A model generated the notes under the pieces. The model saw only the letters and a program-made list of their open reading frames with translations, did no database searches and had not been told where the DNA came from. Shown here piece by piece: positions 31,936 through 42,960 of a stretch of DNA of 64,000 nucleotides (positions are counted from its first letter, which is position 1; the number at the start of each line of letters is the position of its first letter). Both the position numbers and the translations under genes were made by a program. This DNA is from Trichoderma breve (lineage: Eukaryota; Ascomycota; Sordariomycetes; Hypocreales; Hypocreaceae), in NCBI RefSeq assembly GCF_028502605.1, contig NC_079237.1, positions 682,001-746,000 on the forward strand, read 5' to 3'.

Positions 31936-34900
31936 CTACTGAGATGCACTGGCCAGCTGCAGCAGGTTGGGGTTGTTGGCAAACAGCTCCGGCTTAGCTC
32001 CGTACAGAGCCTGCACGGTTCGGCTGAGGAGCTGGCGAGTCTCAGGCTCGAGCTGGTCCTCAGGGGGTGAGAGGACCTTCTCGAAGATGCCAATCAGCTG
32101 AGGAGTCAGCTGCTGGACGGTCTCGTTGGACTGGTCGTAGAGAGCGTGGATGGCCTGGTAGATGGGCTCGTTCTCCTCGTACTCCTCCTGGAGAGGCAGG
32201 ATGTTGACAATCGCAGGGAGAGCCTGGGCAACAAAGCCAGCGTCGGCATGCTTGATCATCATGCGAGAGAGAGCACCGGCGACGTTGTCGGTGATGCGCA
32301 TCTCCTGGATGGCCAGCATGGGCTCAAGCTTCTCCCAAAGCTGGGGGTAGATGGGGATAGTCTTGGCGGTGTCGGTGGAGTGGAAGACCAACAGACCAAC
32401 AGCGTAGGCGGCGTTGGACTTGGTCAGGGCATCAGGGTCCGAGAGACGGCGCATGAGGGCCTGTCCAATAGACTCGGTGTAGGGGGTGACGGCCTGGCCA
32501 GTGTACTTGATGATCTCAGCAATGGTGCCGATGGCAGTGGAGCGCTGGAGATCCTCAGTTGAGCTGGCCATCTTGAAAATTGCCTTCTCAAAGATCTGCC
32601 ACAGCTCGCCAAAGTCAGGGCCCAGAGAAGCAGCAAGACCAACAATGACATCAAGAGCAGTGTCAATGGCCAGCCAGTCGTACTCGGAAGATCCGGCATC
32701 CTCAACCTCCTGCTCCTCGTCCTCGTCGCCGAGATCCAGCTGGCAAGGGTGAGAGCGGGTGATGAGAAGAGTGACGACTGAGACAACCTCCTGCAGCATA
32801 CCGTCCTTGGAAGCAAGGACAGCAGGACCGCAGGCCTTGAGGGTGGCAGCAACGTTGCGGCTGATGTCAGTAACAACAGACCTAGTTTGCTTCGGTTAGC
32901 AAAGACACTCGAATTTCAAGATTTAGAAATAATAGTGTGATAGAATAGGAGCAAGATCAGAAGTAGATTACACGCGTTCTCAGCAATTGCATTTTGCATC
33001 TGAGTGAGCTGGGTATAACGCAATGTTGTCATCATGCAAATGGTGGGGTGATAAAAAATAGAAATAAGGCAGAGGGAAACATACCGGTCGCTGTCATTGG
33101 CCCAGATGGTCATGGTAGACTCGTGGAGAGTCTGGCCAATCTTGACAATGGACTCAGGGGGGGTAGGCTTGGGGGGAATGCCAGGCTGCCACTTGGAACC
33201 AGAGCCCTCTTCCCAAACCTGGAAGACGCGGGCATAGATTCGCCAGAGAGTAGAAATGGCAGTCTTACGGCAGCCCTCGTAGTCGTGGTCGGTGAAGGGA
33301 ACAACCTTCTCGATAGTCTTCTCGACGTAAGTCTCGAGGTTGCTCATGTTGCAAGAGTTGGAGATGACGTCTCCGAGAACGTCAAGGGCAATCTCCTGCT
33401 CCATGGCAACAGCGGTGGTGCCACCAGCGAGGTCTGCGAGATCCTCAATGTCATCCCACTCGTCCTCGCCGCCACTAGCAATGGCAAGGTCCTCCTCGCT
33501 GTGAGCCTTGACCTTGATGCGCTTTCCTCCCACAATGAGGTGGCCATCCTCGAGCTGGCTGGCGTCGAGGCCAGGGATATCCAGCTCTTCGTCCTCCAGC
33601 TCCAGGGAGGAAAAGATGCCCTTGAAGACACCCTCAAGGAAGTGGTCAAACTGCTCGTGGTAGACCTTGGACAGGTTAGACCAGAGGATAAAGCTGGTCT
33701 CCTTGAGTCTGGGGTTGTCGAGGCTAAGAGCCTCCTCGCTGGCCTTCATGAGGTCCATGACGTAGGGCTGGAAGGCCTCGGGGCCAACAGCCAGGGCAAT
33801 ACGGCCCAAGCTGTCGCAGGTGGAGCTTCGGAGGTTCATGGCATCCTCGCTGTCCTTGATCATGACAAAGTTGCCAAGAGACTTCATGACGTTCTCAAAG
33901 TAGGGCTGGAAGTCCTTCTCCATGGAAGCGGCAATGGCACCGAGAGCAGAGGCGGCGGCAGCCTTGACGCCAAAGTCCTCGTGGTCAAGCAGCTTGACCA
34001 TGGGGCCAATCAGGGTAGGGCCGTACTGAGCCATGATCTTGGTGTCGATGCCGTCGCCAAAGGTGTCGAGGGCACCACAGGCGCATCGGATGATGCTGAT
34101 GTTGGTCTTGTCGGAAGGACCCTGAGAAGCAGACTCCAGGTTCTTCAGGACAGCCTCAATGATCTGCTGGTGGTGGGAAATCATCTCATCGGCCATCTCC
34201 TCAGCAAGGTGGATGAGGCCAACGAGAGCGGCGTGTCTGACCTTGAGCTCGGAGTCGAGCAGCAGGTTGATGATGGTGGGGAGGAGAGGCTGGAGCTGGG
34301 TGGAGATGAAGTCAGGAGCACCCTCTGCAGCGTTGCCGAGGGCCAGCATGGCAGCCATACGGAAGCGCGGGTCCTGGTTGGTGGCGAAGAGAGGGAACTG
34401 CTCAAGGAGAGGCACAATAACCTGGCGAGGAGGGAGCTCGTTGGCCAGCTGGTCAATCAGGCTGATGGCGACTCTGGCAGGAGACATGTCCTCCTCATCC
34501 TCGGAGTCCAGGTCAATGACGATGTGCATAGCCTTGATCATGAGCTCAGCGCCAACATCCTTCATGGCTTGAATTTTCATGCGACGGTAAGACACGACCT
34601 GGATGAGGAAGCCAAGGGCTTGGGAACGAGGATCGTCCTCGGCGTTGGTGTTGCCGGCCAGTTCAATCATGAACATGAGCAGGTCGCGCAGGTGGAGGGA
34701 GAGGAGGGCAGAGTCGTAGGCAATAAAAGAGTGGAAGACGTCAAAGACGGTGCCGTAGCTCTCCTCGTCGCCAGCCTCGACGGTAGCCTTGAGGATGTTG
34801 ACCAGGCTAGGGACAAAGCCCTGCATGATCTTGAGGGCATTAGGGTCCTCCTCGGGGTCGATGAGCATGAGGATGGCGCCAATGGCGCGAACAATGTTCA

Positions 34901-35624
34901 TGCGGACCTCCTTGCTCTCATCGTTGATGCGAGACTGGAACAACTGGAGCAGCTGATCAGTGTGGTCACCAAAGTGAGTAGGCTCATCCTCCAGCATAGC
35001 ATAGAGAACGAAAGAGCCGACCTCACGGTGGACGACGTTATCGCTGGTGTTGAGAGGCAGGAGCTGCTTCAGGAAGTCCTCGCCATCGCCTGCCTCCATA
35101 TCCTCGCCCACGATGCCAGCAACCAGGCGCGCCAGAGAGTGGCGGTTGGGAGCGGATGTCTCCTTCAGAGTACCCTCGAGAAGATGGGCGCGGACGAGAG
35201 GCTTCTGGTCCTGGGAAGTGGAAGACCAGAACTTGGAGACGAGGCGCAGAGCCTGGACGGAGGCCAGCTGTCGCACAGCATTCTCTGCGTGTGTAAGAGC
35301 GATCTCGATCAGAAGAAGAAGAGACTCGGGCTTGGAGTAGTAGTTCTTCTGGAGGTCGGCTGTGACGGCCTTGACCTGTTCCGTGTTGGCTGCGTAGGAC
35401 AAGATGTCAGTAAAGGGTTTCCTTGGGTAGAATAGAGTAGAATAGAATCTCCATCCTCGTTTGCAAGTCTCATCTCTTCCACCGGTGTGCGCGTCCACGA
35501 GCAGAAGAGATCAAACTCCCGCGACGAGCAGGGAAAAAAGATGCGCAGAGATAAGAAAAGCGAGGCAAAGCAACTTACGAACTTGGCTGGCCTGCAGCAA
35601 CTGGGTGAGCTTTTCCTTGTCCAT
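31936..35624 (-). CDS. kap123: Importin beta-4 (karyopherin KAP123)
   Basis: Three exons: 35579-35624, 33085-35389 and 31936-32881. Together they give 1,098 residues. The first join reads MDKEKLTQLLQASQV-PNTEQVKAVTADLQKNYY, the standard N-terminus; the second reads ANDSDR-SVVTDISRNVAATL. The whole protein is HEAT repeats, with family marks such as LRDLLMFMIELAGN, DQLANELPPRQVI, NPRLKETSFILWSNLSKVYH and the acidic loop SGGEDEWDDIEDLADL. The length matches yeast Kap123 (about 1,113). Kap123 carries ribosomal proteins and histones H3/H4 into the nucleus with RanGTP. The second intron (32882-33084, 203 bp) is longer than usual and could contain a small alternative exon. The 5' leader has long A-rich runs. 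Confidence 0.95.
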
Positions 35625-36207
35625 CTTGACTATTCGCTTGGAAGCACCGCGACCAAGAGAAATGCAAAAGATGAAGAAAAAGAAGAAAAAGAAAAAAAAA
35701 AGTCCTGTGGACGAGGTGCGAAAAAAAAGATTTTATTTATTTTCGCCTAGAGGGGAAAAAAAAAATTAATATCCAGACTCCAACCAAGCAGGGACTTTTT
35801 TCCTGCCCCGCTTGGCCGAGGGGTCGAGTCCCCAGTTTCAAAATTGCGACCAGGCCAAGGCCAGGCGGCAGCGACATTTTCACAGCCGTGAATGGCCAGT
35901 TCAAGAGCTATTGCGCCGAATTATAGCCGCCGTTATCTGGGGGTTTGAAGCTGTTTGTTCTGTTGATGGAGATTTTGATGCTAAATAAGCGCTAGCTGTC
36001 TAGGTGTGTTTGACCTATTGAAGCTCGAGGAATGCAGCAGAGAGAATTCAAGGTGAGAGAGCGTGAGATAAGAGACGAAAGCCAAAAACTCCCAAACCGT
36101 GGTGAATCAGAAAAAGTGAAAAAAAAAGGACAAGAGAATGGAGAGCAAGCATGTCAGATTCCTGCAAGCTCATGCCAAATGATATCATCAGATTCCCCAA
36201 ATCAAAT
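35625..36207. other. KAP123 promoter region
   Basis: The region starts with A/G-rich runs (35660-35770) upstream of the KAP123 start, then a G/C-richer stretch. No gene is recognised. Confidence 0.5.
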
Positions 36208-36729
36208 TCACACCGAAAGACAAACCTCGTAGCCAACCGCAAGCTTGGTACAATCCAGCCCCGAATTCATCGCCACAATATCATCAACACTGATACCCTC
36301 CGCCTGAGCCAAGTCCCAGCACGAATCGCCCACCGCAGCCGTGACGCTGCGCCCGGGACACTTGACGACAACCTCCAGCGGCTCCTCCGGCGCCCGGCGG
36401 CCGATGAACCAGAAGAGCACCAGCAGCGACAGCCCGACCAGGACGCCAAAGTTGAGCAGCGGCATCATGTCGTGCCGCCACGACGTCTTGGGCATCGGCT
36501 TCGGCGTCTGCGACTCGAGGAACGGCTCCGAGTCGCTCGCATCGTCGTCGGCGGCTGGTGGCCCGGAGACTCGCGTCAGGCGTCCGTACTGGTTGCCCGG
36601 TGCGGATACCCAGAGGCTGCCGTCTACATCGCTGAAAGTGTAGACTTGAGTGTCGGCATCGTAGCCAACGCGGGTCATGCCCCCGGGGAGACGCTCTTCG
36701 TCGGAGTCGTAGTGGGAAAATCGAGACAT
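36208..36729 (-). CDS. LysM-domain type-II membrane protein
   Basis: A single exon of 173 residues. A cytoplasmic-type N-terminus (MSRFSHYDSDEERLPGGMTR), with a GLWV-like SLWVSAPGNQYGRL motif, is followed by a basic patch and one transmembrane helix (LLNFGVLVGLSLLVLFWFIG, about 91-110). A single LysM domain follows (about 127-172): SVTAAVGDSCWDLAQAEGIS, then DDIVAMNSGLDCTKL and VGYEVCL, with a Cys pair likely bridged. There is no cleavable signal peptide, so the topology should put LysM in the lumen or outside. LysM binds chitin-type or peptidoglycan-type sugars. Most fungal LysM proteins are secreted effectors or chitinases; this small membrane-tethered form is a conserved but uncharacterised type. 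Confidence 0.85.
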   Translation of the reverse strand: MSRFSHYDSDEERLPGGMTRVGYDADTQVYTFSDVDGSLWVSAPGNQYGRLTRVSGPPAADDDASDSEPFLESQTPKPMPKTSWRHDMMPLLNFGVLVGLSLLVLFWFIGRRAPEEPLEVVVKCPGRSVTAAVGDSCWDLAQAEGISVDDIVAMNSGLDCTKLAVGYEVCLSV

Positions 36730-37778
36730 GTTGTTCTGCTTTGCCAGCGACGTAACAGATGTAGTCGTAGGAATTGCAGGCCAGAAATGGCTGTCGTAAA
36801 TACTAAAACAGGGGAGTGTTGAGTTTTATTAATAAGGCAACGGATATGTAGATGTTCTGATTCAATTCAAGTGCAAAACAAGTCGCGAATGCACAAGAGC
36901 TGTGTTCTACTCATGATGATGAAAGGAACAAGATCCGCATCGGCTCCCTCGGCCAGACCAGGAGCAATTTGAAGCAAGCACGCGAGGCGAAGCACACGAC
37001 CAAGGCACAGCCCGAAACCGAATCCGTGTCAGCGACATGAAGCGCTCCAAAGAGCACGAGACTGTCTGTACCTTCTGTTAGCGAATTTGCTGCACAAAGA
37101 CGTTATAACGCTATCAGCAGTGACCCGCCACCACGTAACTTTCCTGCAGGGATCTGTGAGGTGATGTAAGAGTGAGCAGGTACTCGCATGTATCTTGGTG
37201 GTAAATTGGGCACCAGAAATCTACCTACCTGAATGTTGAAAAAGAAGGATATAATGACGATAGAAGAGAGACTGTATATATCAAGCTATGAAACAATAAT
37301 TCTCGGCTTCCTTTTTTTCTATAATAATAATTTTTGGTATTGCCATTGACAAAATACCATGAGATATACGGAGTACTTGGAGGGCGCTCGCATGTCACTT
37401 ACAACAACCCTCGCGAGTGCAGGGTAGGGGTCTCTGTATCTCTCATCATTTTCGACATATCGACGATTATTACAGCCATTATAGATCCCTAATAAACAAG
37501 ACGATAATTATAGGGTAATTTCAAGAACTTAGTATTGACTAGACACTTGAATATGATCTCTGTTGAAGATGAAGTAGAACTTGTTGTGGGCTAAGCATTT
37601 CAATGTGATCATTATTGAATTACACGTGCAAAGAAGCAAATCACCCTGAGATATCGAAATATCATCTCTCATCATTATCTGCAAACAACGCTAAGCTGTC
37701 AATAAAAGCATACTATAGTATCCTCATCAGGACACCCAACTACAAATATTCCATCCCGTCTTGACAACTGCTATGCAC
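36730..37778. other. Intergenic region of 1 kb, no gene seen
   Basis: The promoter of the LysM gene and the 3' flank of the vWA-RBR gene. AT-rich in its lower half with no open frame of note. Confidence 0.5.
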
Positions 37779-40700
37779 TCAGTCATCTCCCCAGTACAAT
37801 CCCCCATGCTCCTCCTCCATATGATCATAAATCTTATCTTCATCACTCTTCTTCCCACACGCATAACACCAATGCGTCCCACAAGGACAAGTAATATGAT
37901 CACACCCATACGTCTTCTCCGTTGCAACTCCACACTCAGGACATTTCCGAATATGCTTCTGCCCCCCTACCAAATACGGCGTGCACTCTTCACATATCCA
38001 ATCAGCCACTTCAGCCGGCGCCCCTGCCGCACAAACTCGCTCGACGTACTTTCTCGCGAAGCCGCATTCCTTGCACCATGCGTAGATCCAAGAACCGCTC
38101 TCTTCGAGCGCAGCGCGGAGCTGGCCGACCTGGTGCAGGCGGAACTTGTTGATGGCCTTGGGAGCTGGTCGGCGGCGGCAAAAGGGGCAGTTGAGGGCGG
38201 GAATGTTGAGGATGCGGCCTGGGGCGTTGATGCCGTACCAGCTATCACGACAGTTGCTGCAGATGACCTGATGGCAACCGGAACGCCCGCACGCAGGGAG
38301 AGCGTCGTTCTTCCGAATGCTCGAGAAACACAAGCTACAAGTAGCAGACTCGGTTCGCCGGGAGCGTACCCAGTGCAACAGAGACGCCCTGAGCTCATCT
38401 GGATTGCGCACAAGCTTCCCACGGATGGTGAAGCTGCTCTCGGCAGTAGCTGGAAGAATCTCCACCTTGGTGTCCATATCAGCGAGATTGCAGTTCGAGG
38501 CCGTATAAAAGACCGTCCTGCCGTTAAAGGGCTGCTGGATAGTCTTATCCTCATTCTTCAAAAGCCAATCCCAGTTGTTCTCGCTGCTCAGCTTTCGTGC
38601 CGTGGTCTCTTCCCCGACAATAGTCTTCTTGCCGGCAGTACACGCGGGACACCGATATTTGGATAAGTCGAGGCCATCAGGCCGGTACTCTTCTGGCCAG
38701 ATAATTCGGCCCAGACACGTGGAACACTCGACTGTAGGTGCCTTTCCCACATCCCTCCGGTAACTATTCTCGGCATTCTTGGAGCTTCGGTTGGTGTGTC
38801 GACAAAAGAAGCACTTGGGGCGCACCCGAAGATCATTAGGGTTGTAGACTACATACTGAGCTCTGCACGAAGTCTGTCCGCATTCGACCCAGTACGCTTC
38901 CGATGACTCTGTCTGATCAGTAGAGACGTTGGTCTTGAGGCGTTCCTCGTGTTCTGGTACTGTGCTGCACGCTGAACACGAGCAGTCACTGCCCTCGATA
39001 TCACACATGCCACATACGCCTCCATGGGCCATGATGGTAACGGATCGCGGAAGCTGGCACTTTTTGCATATGACGAGTGGGCCCAGGGCTACCTTTGTCT
39101 TCTCTGGAGTCCAGGTAATCTGTGCCTCAAGGGCAGTATCGAGGTTCAGCTCAAGCATCTTGTAATCCACGAGTGCCCTGAAGGTATCTCGATCTTTGAT
39201 GGAGAGTATTCGAGCCTCGTCAGAAGGGCGGACAGTCACGCCATCGACAATCCTCTTCTCGTAGTCCTTATCAGCATCTAGCAAGAGGTTGAGGCAACCC
39301 ATGTTCCACGTTTCCGGGATATCCAGCGTATTCCAGTTTCCACTGAATGCCAGCAACTCCCTGTCTGCTGCCTCTCGCAGGGGAGCGATGCCCATGCGAA
39401 GGGCGAGCGCGGCCAACAGGCAGGCGGGACGGGCCCCCAGCTTTGTTCCCGGGAGGACGGCATGCAAGAGTATTTTCCAGAACTCACGGTTGTATTCCGT
39501 CTTTGCCAGGGCGAGAGGCACGCAAGACACAGCGCTCTTGGGATCCATGGTCTGGATGTGATGGGGAAGCTCATCCTTGGTACCAACAAATGTCAGGCGG
39601 GTCAAGACCTTGCCCAGACGCCGAAGAATCTTGTAGTCACACGATCTTCCAATCTCAAGCAACTCGGACCGAGTAAAGTCCTGCAACCGCCGCTTCTCGC
39701 CCTCAGTATCCTCCACAAATCCAAAGTCTGCCGTGGGATCCAGGAATAGCATCGGGAAGCGATCTTCAGGGGCCACGGCCTCGATCAGTGCGTTGATCTC
39801 ATCAGCATAGTTGTACGACTCAGCAAGCCACGCCTTCATCCGTGCCTTTTCATCAGGGTCCGAGATTCTGTCCACGTGAAGGCCAAAGAGTGGAATGAGC
39901 TCATCCCGCGCAGGGTTGAGCCGATCATTACAGACCACCCGCCACAGACTTCCAAATATGGGATTCAATGAGATGGCCGACACGTTGCTCTCAATGATGG
40001 TTCTGAGCTGCCGAATGGCCATTTCCTTGTAGTTCGCATCATTGGTGTACCTTTCAGCGAAGCTCTCGACCTTGGGACCGCGGGTCTTGATGAGGCCTGG
40101 CACAACACCAAGGGTGACAGGCTGGGTCTCAGTATTGTCGCTGCATATGCGTATAGCCGGGGTTCGTCCATAATTGCCCTTGGCAACGTACTTCTCCATG
40201 AGCTTATCCTCTTCATTGGTGGCTGTTAGGATATCCGTGGTCGACTTGTATTTTGTCAAGTACCCAAGCTGCGTGTTAGAGTCGGCGACTGCTTTTCCAA
40301 GTCTCATCCAGGTAAGTAAAACACCAATCGTCAACTGGGAGATTTTGTCGGACTTCATGTGCTCAATCTCAAACAAATGGCCCCCGGTGACTGTGGATAG
40401 ATACAGGTAGGGCGAGAGTGCGTTGACGCTAATCTGCTGGATCATGCTAAACACGACAGCCTTCTTTGGTCCAGACCGAAGTGTCTTGGCTGCTGACGTC
40501 CAGTCTATGAATAGCTTTCCATCGTCCCCCCACAGCTTCGAGTTTGCAAGTGCCGTGCGCTCCATGTTAAAGTTGTCCCTGTCAGATATCTCCTTGAAAT
40601 GAGGAGGAGCATCCGCGTACAGCAAGATGATTGTCGTTGCCTCTGATCTCATGACGCTGTGTGCCTTTGCGAGACCTGTCTTTGTAGCCTCTGGCCAATC

Positions 40701-41024
40701 ACCGCCGCCATAGGGTTCCATCTTGCGAGCCATTTCAAGTACAACTTCCTGCGATACAACATCTTCTCCCTGGACCTTTCCCGCGGGCGAGCACCAGCCC
40801 GACCACGCGGTAAGCTTGTCCTTACCGTCACAGTAGTCGCGGTAGGCGAGGACGCCTATTCTCTCAAAGCATCCTGTCAGTGCTGATATGCTGATAACTT
40901 CTGGAAGAGACTTGTTGAGGGCATCGATAAAGGTGCTCATGGACGAGGTGGCATCCATTAGCAATAGGAGGTCAAAGGGGCCCTTGGGCGCATCCTTTGA
41001 TGTTGATGCTGATGCTGATGACAT
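37779..41024 (-). CDS. von Willebrand A domain plus RBR-type RING protein
   Basis: A single uninterrupted exon of 1,081 residues. The N-terminal vWA domain (about 15-230) opens with FDLLLLMDATSSMSTFIDAL, in which the MIDAS motif is DxTxS rather than the usual DxSxS. It continues with GVLAYRDYCDGK, PYGGGDWPEATKTGL and TIILLYADAPPH. The central part is mostly helical and unrecognised. The C-terminal 450 residues are Cys-rich. They contain a RING-like finger (CSLCFSSI, CHQVICSNC, CPFCRR) and an in-between segment. A terminal Rcat-like finger, CPECGVATEKTYGCDHITC with CPCGTHWCYACG, has the Cys in YGCDH at the catalytic position of RBR ubiquitin ligases. This suggests a ligase that forms a thioester, with the vWA domain binding substrate. 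No tested function is known to me. Confidence 0.85.
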   Translation of the reverse strand: MSSASASTSKDAPKGPFDLLLLMDATSSMSTFIDALNKSLPEVISISALTGCFERIGVLAYRDYCDGKDKLTAWSGWCSPAGKVQGEDVVSQEVVLEMARKMEPYGGGDWPEATKTGLAKAHSVMRSEATTIILLYADAPPHFKEISDRDNFNMERTALANSKLWGDDGKLFIDWTSAAKTLRSGPKKAVVFSMIQQISVNALSPYLYLSTVTGGHLFEIEHMKSDKISQLTIGVLLTWMRLGKAVADSNTQLGYLTKYKSTTDILTATNEEDKLMEKYVAKGNYGRTPAIRICSDNTETQPVTLGVVPGLIKTRGPKVESFAERYTNDANYKEMAIRQLRTIIESNVSAISLNPIFGSLWRVVCNDRLNPARDELIPLFGLHVDRISDPDEKARMKAWLAESYNYADEINALIEAVAPEDRFPMLFLDPTADFGFVEDTEGEKRRLQDFTRSELLEIGRSCDYKILRRLGKVLTRLTFVGTKDELPHHIQTMDPKSAVSCVPLALAKTEYNREFWKILLHAVLPGTKLGARPACLLAALALRMGIAPLREAADRELLAFSGNWNTLDIPETWNMGCLNLLLDADKDYEKRIVDGVTVRPSDEARILSIKDRDTFRALVDYKMLELNLDTALEAQITWTPEKTKVALGPLVICKKCQLPRSVTIMAHGGVCGMCDIEGSDCSCSACSTVPEHEERLKTNVSTDQTESSEAYWVECGQTSCRAQYVVYNPNDLRVRPKCFFCRHTNRSSKNAENSYRRDVGKAPTVECSTCLGRIIWPEEYRPDGLDLSKYRCPACTAGKKTIVGEETTARKLSSENNWDWLLKNEDKTIQQPFNGRTVFYTASNCNLADMDTKVEILPATAESSFTIRGKLVRNPDELRASLLHWVRSRRTESATCSLCFSSIRKNDALPACGRSGCHQVICSNCRDSWYGINAPGRILNIPALNCPFCRRRPAPKAINKFRLHQVGQLRAALEESGSWIYAWCKECGFARKYVERVCAAGAPAEVADWICEECTPYLVGGQKHIRKCPECGVATEKTYGCDHITCPCGTHWCYACGKKSDEDKIYDHMEEEHGGLYWGDD

Positions 41025-41820
41025 CTTGGCGAATCTGGTCCTTCTGAGTCCAAGTCACAAGGAAAATGACCTTGAAGTTGGAACGAGAAGAGAGCTGGTT
41101 TAGATGATTCATTGTGTGTGAACACGGCATATATATACATGTATATATGCCGTTATGAGTAAACAAATAAAAGCTTATTTGCCAGAGGCGAGCCTCCCGG
41201 CAGGCGCTCCGGTTGAGTCACACCGTTCCGAACAAAGGCCATTGGGTAGATTTGGCCGTTGAGTCAGTGCCGAACTTGCTTATGGGGAAGAGCACGGGGA
41301 AGAAAGAGAGTAATCCAAAATGGTCGAAATTGAAGTTGAGGCTGCCTTGAGTGTTGCCTGAGGCGGTGCTTTGCTTCAGCCCCTAAGCTAGTGGTACGAT
41401 GAGTTAGGTCAGCCGCTATAGCAGGGATGACTGGTGTTGAAATGAACAGTATTCTGTCAGCTGAAAAGAGAATGCTATACAGTGCAATATATTCATTGAA
41501 TTGTCTATTGACATTTATGTGGCTATGAACTTTTATTGATTCTCAGACTGCGGCGAACCAAGCATCATTTACGGTGGTGCAGCAAGGGATTTCCTGGTTA
41601 CCATATAAGGAAATCCCCGAGCTGTGATAGGTGCATTAGCCATCATCCAATGACAAGGGCACTCTCCAACAATACAATACGAAATGAGCAGCGATCCTAC
41701 GAAATTCAATGGTGACTCATGATATTAAATAATAAAGAAGTCCCTACATCGGACCTCCCAAACAAAAGGCCCGCTTAGAACCATCCGTATCGAGCACTCT
41801 CATAACCCTCATCCCCAAGT
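41025..41820. other. Intergenic region with a 30-bp palindrome
   Basis: The promoter side of the vWA-RBR gene and the 3' flank of the reductase gene. It contains a 30-bp near-palindrome at 41124-41153. No gene is seen. Confidence 0.5.
41124..41153. repeat. 30-bp inverted repeat upstream of the vWA-RBR gene
   Basis: Arms ACGGCATATA and TATATGCCGT are perfect reverse complements, separated by the near-palindromic TATACATGTA. It lies 100 bp upstream of the start codon and could form a hairpin or bind a dimeric regulator. Confidence 0.8.
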
Positions 41821-42960
41821 CTAATTCTGCTTCAGACGAGCCTGAGTGATCGTCCTCTTCAAGCTGGCAATTCCAAAAAAGACGCCCATAGCCCACTCAG
41901 AAACCCAAGCTGGCACCATCGAAAGCAGCCAAACCTGCGTCGAGAATCCTCCGGCCCAGAACCAATCCGGCGAGCCCCCAATCAACCCCCCAAGATAACC
42001 CTCTCCCTTGAGCGCCGAAGCCACGAGCTTCCTCGCAAACACTTCAGTCGGCACCGTGGCGTTGTTCTGGCTAAAGACCAGGCGGCGCTGGAAGAAGTCG
42101 TTGATGGGCATGTAGAGCGACGTGCTGGGCAGCGCGCGGTGCTGGTGGCTGGCGATCTGGGACCGCACGGTGCCGGCCATGGCGACCATGACGCGGACGT
42201 TGAAGGGCTTGAGCTCCAGGCGGAGCACACGCGAGTAGCTGTTGATGGCGCCCTTAGTAGAGGCGTAGACGGAGCCGAAGATGTAAGGACTGATGGAGCT
42301 GATGGAGGAGACGTTGACGACGAGGCCTCGCGCGGCGATGAGGAGCTCGGCGAATTCCTTGGTCGTGAACATGGGGCCAAAGACGTTGGTCTCATACGTC
42401 TGCCGGACATCGTCTATCTCAATGTCCAGAGCTGGGATGGTGTGAGTCCGCCCGCTACCAAGTACGTTGTCAGTGATTGCGAATAACATAAGAGACGGCG
42501 TGTACATCAACGCTCAGAAGAACAGCAAGGCTGCTTACGCATTGTTGACAAGAACATCAAGCTTGCCGCCGGTGATGTTGGCAACCTCGGCCTTGCAAGC
42601 CCTGATGCTGTCGCCGTTGGTGACGTCCAGCTGGACGGCGCTCATGCCCATGGCCGCCAAATCCTTGAGCACATCGGGATTACGTGCTGTAGCAATGACA
42701 TGACAACCTATAAGTTCCCCAAAGCATCCTCAAAGTCAGCAATTTGGAAAAGCACATGTTGAGATATAAATGCGGTTGACGAACCTTTGCGATGGAACTC
42801 CAAGGCTAGAGCATGGCCAATGCCTCCGGGCGTACATCTATAATCATGTCAATGCCTATTAGAGACGCCCAAACACGCAAGAAGTAAATGAAATAGATAA
42901 AATCAGCTGTAATTAAGATGCATACCCCGTAATGAGGACGGATTTCTTTTCTGAAGCCAT
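41821..42960 (-). CDS. ayr1: Short-chain reductase, Ayr1-type
   Basis: Four exons: 42926-42960, 42785-42837, 42539-42707 and 41821-42454. Three small introns (77-88 bp) separate them and the product is 296 residues. After splicing, the Rossmann motif reads VLITGCTPGGIGHALALEFH (TGxxxGIG). NNAGR, NVSSISSISPYIFG and the catalytic YASTK follow in order. A hydrophobic C-terminal third (WLLSMVPAWVSEWAMGVFF) suggests membrane association. This is the NADPH-dependent 1-acyldihydroxyacetone-phosphate reductase type (yeast Ayr1), which makes lysophosphatidate on lipid droplets/ER. Related fungal reductases use other carbonyl substrates, so the substrate is inferred. Confidence 0.9.

Noticed and set aside
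32994..35435. 813-codon open frame on the plus strand opposite KAP123
   Set aside because: It mirrors the codon pattern of the HEAT-repeat protein on the other strand, has no family motif and runs against a firmly identified gene.
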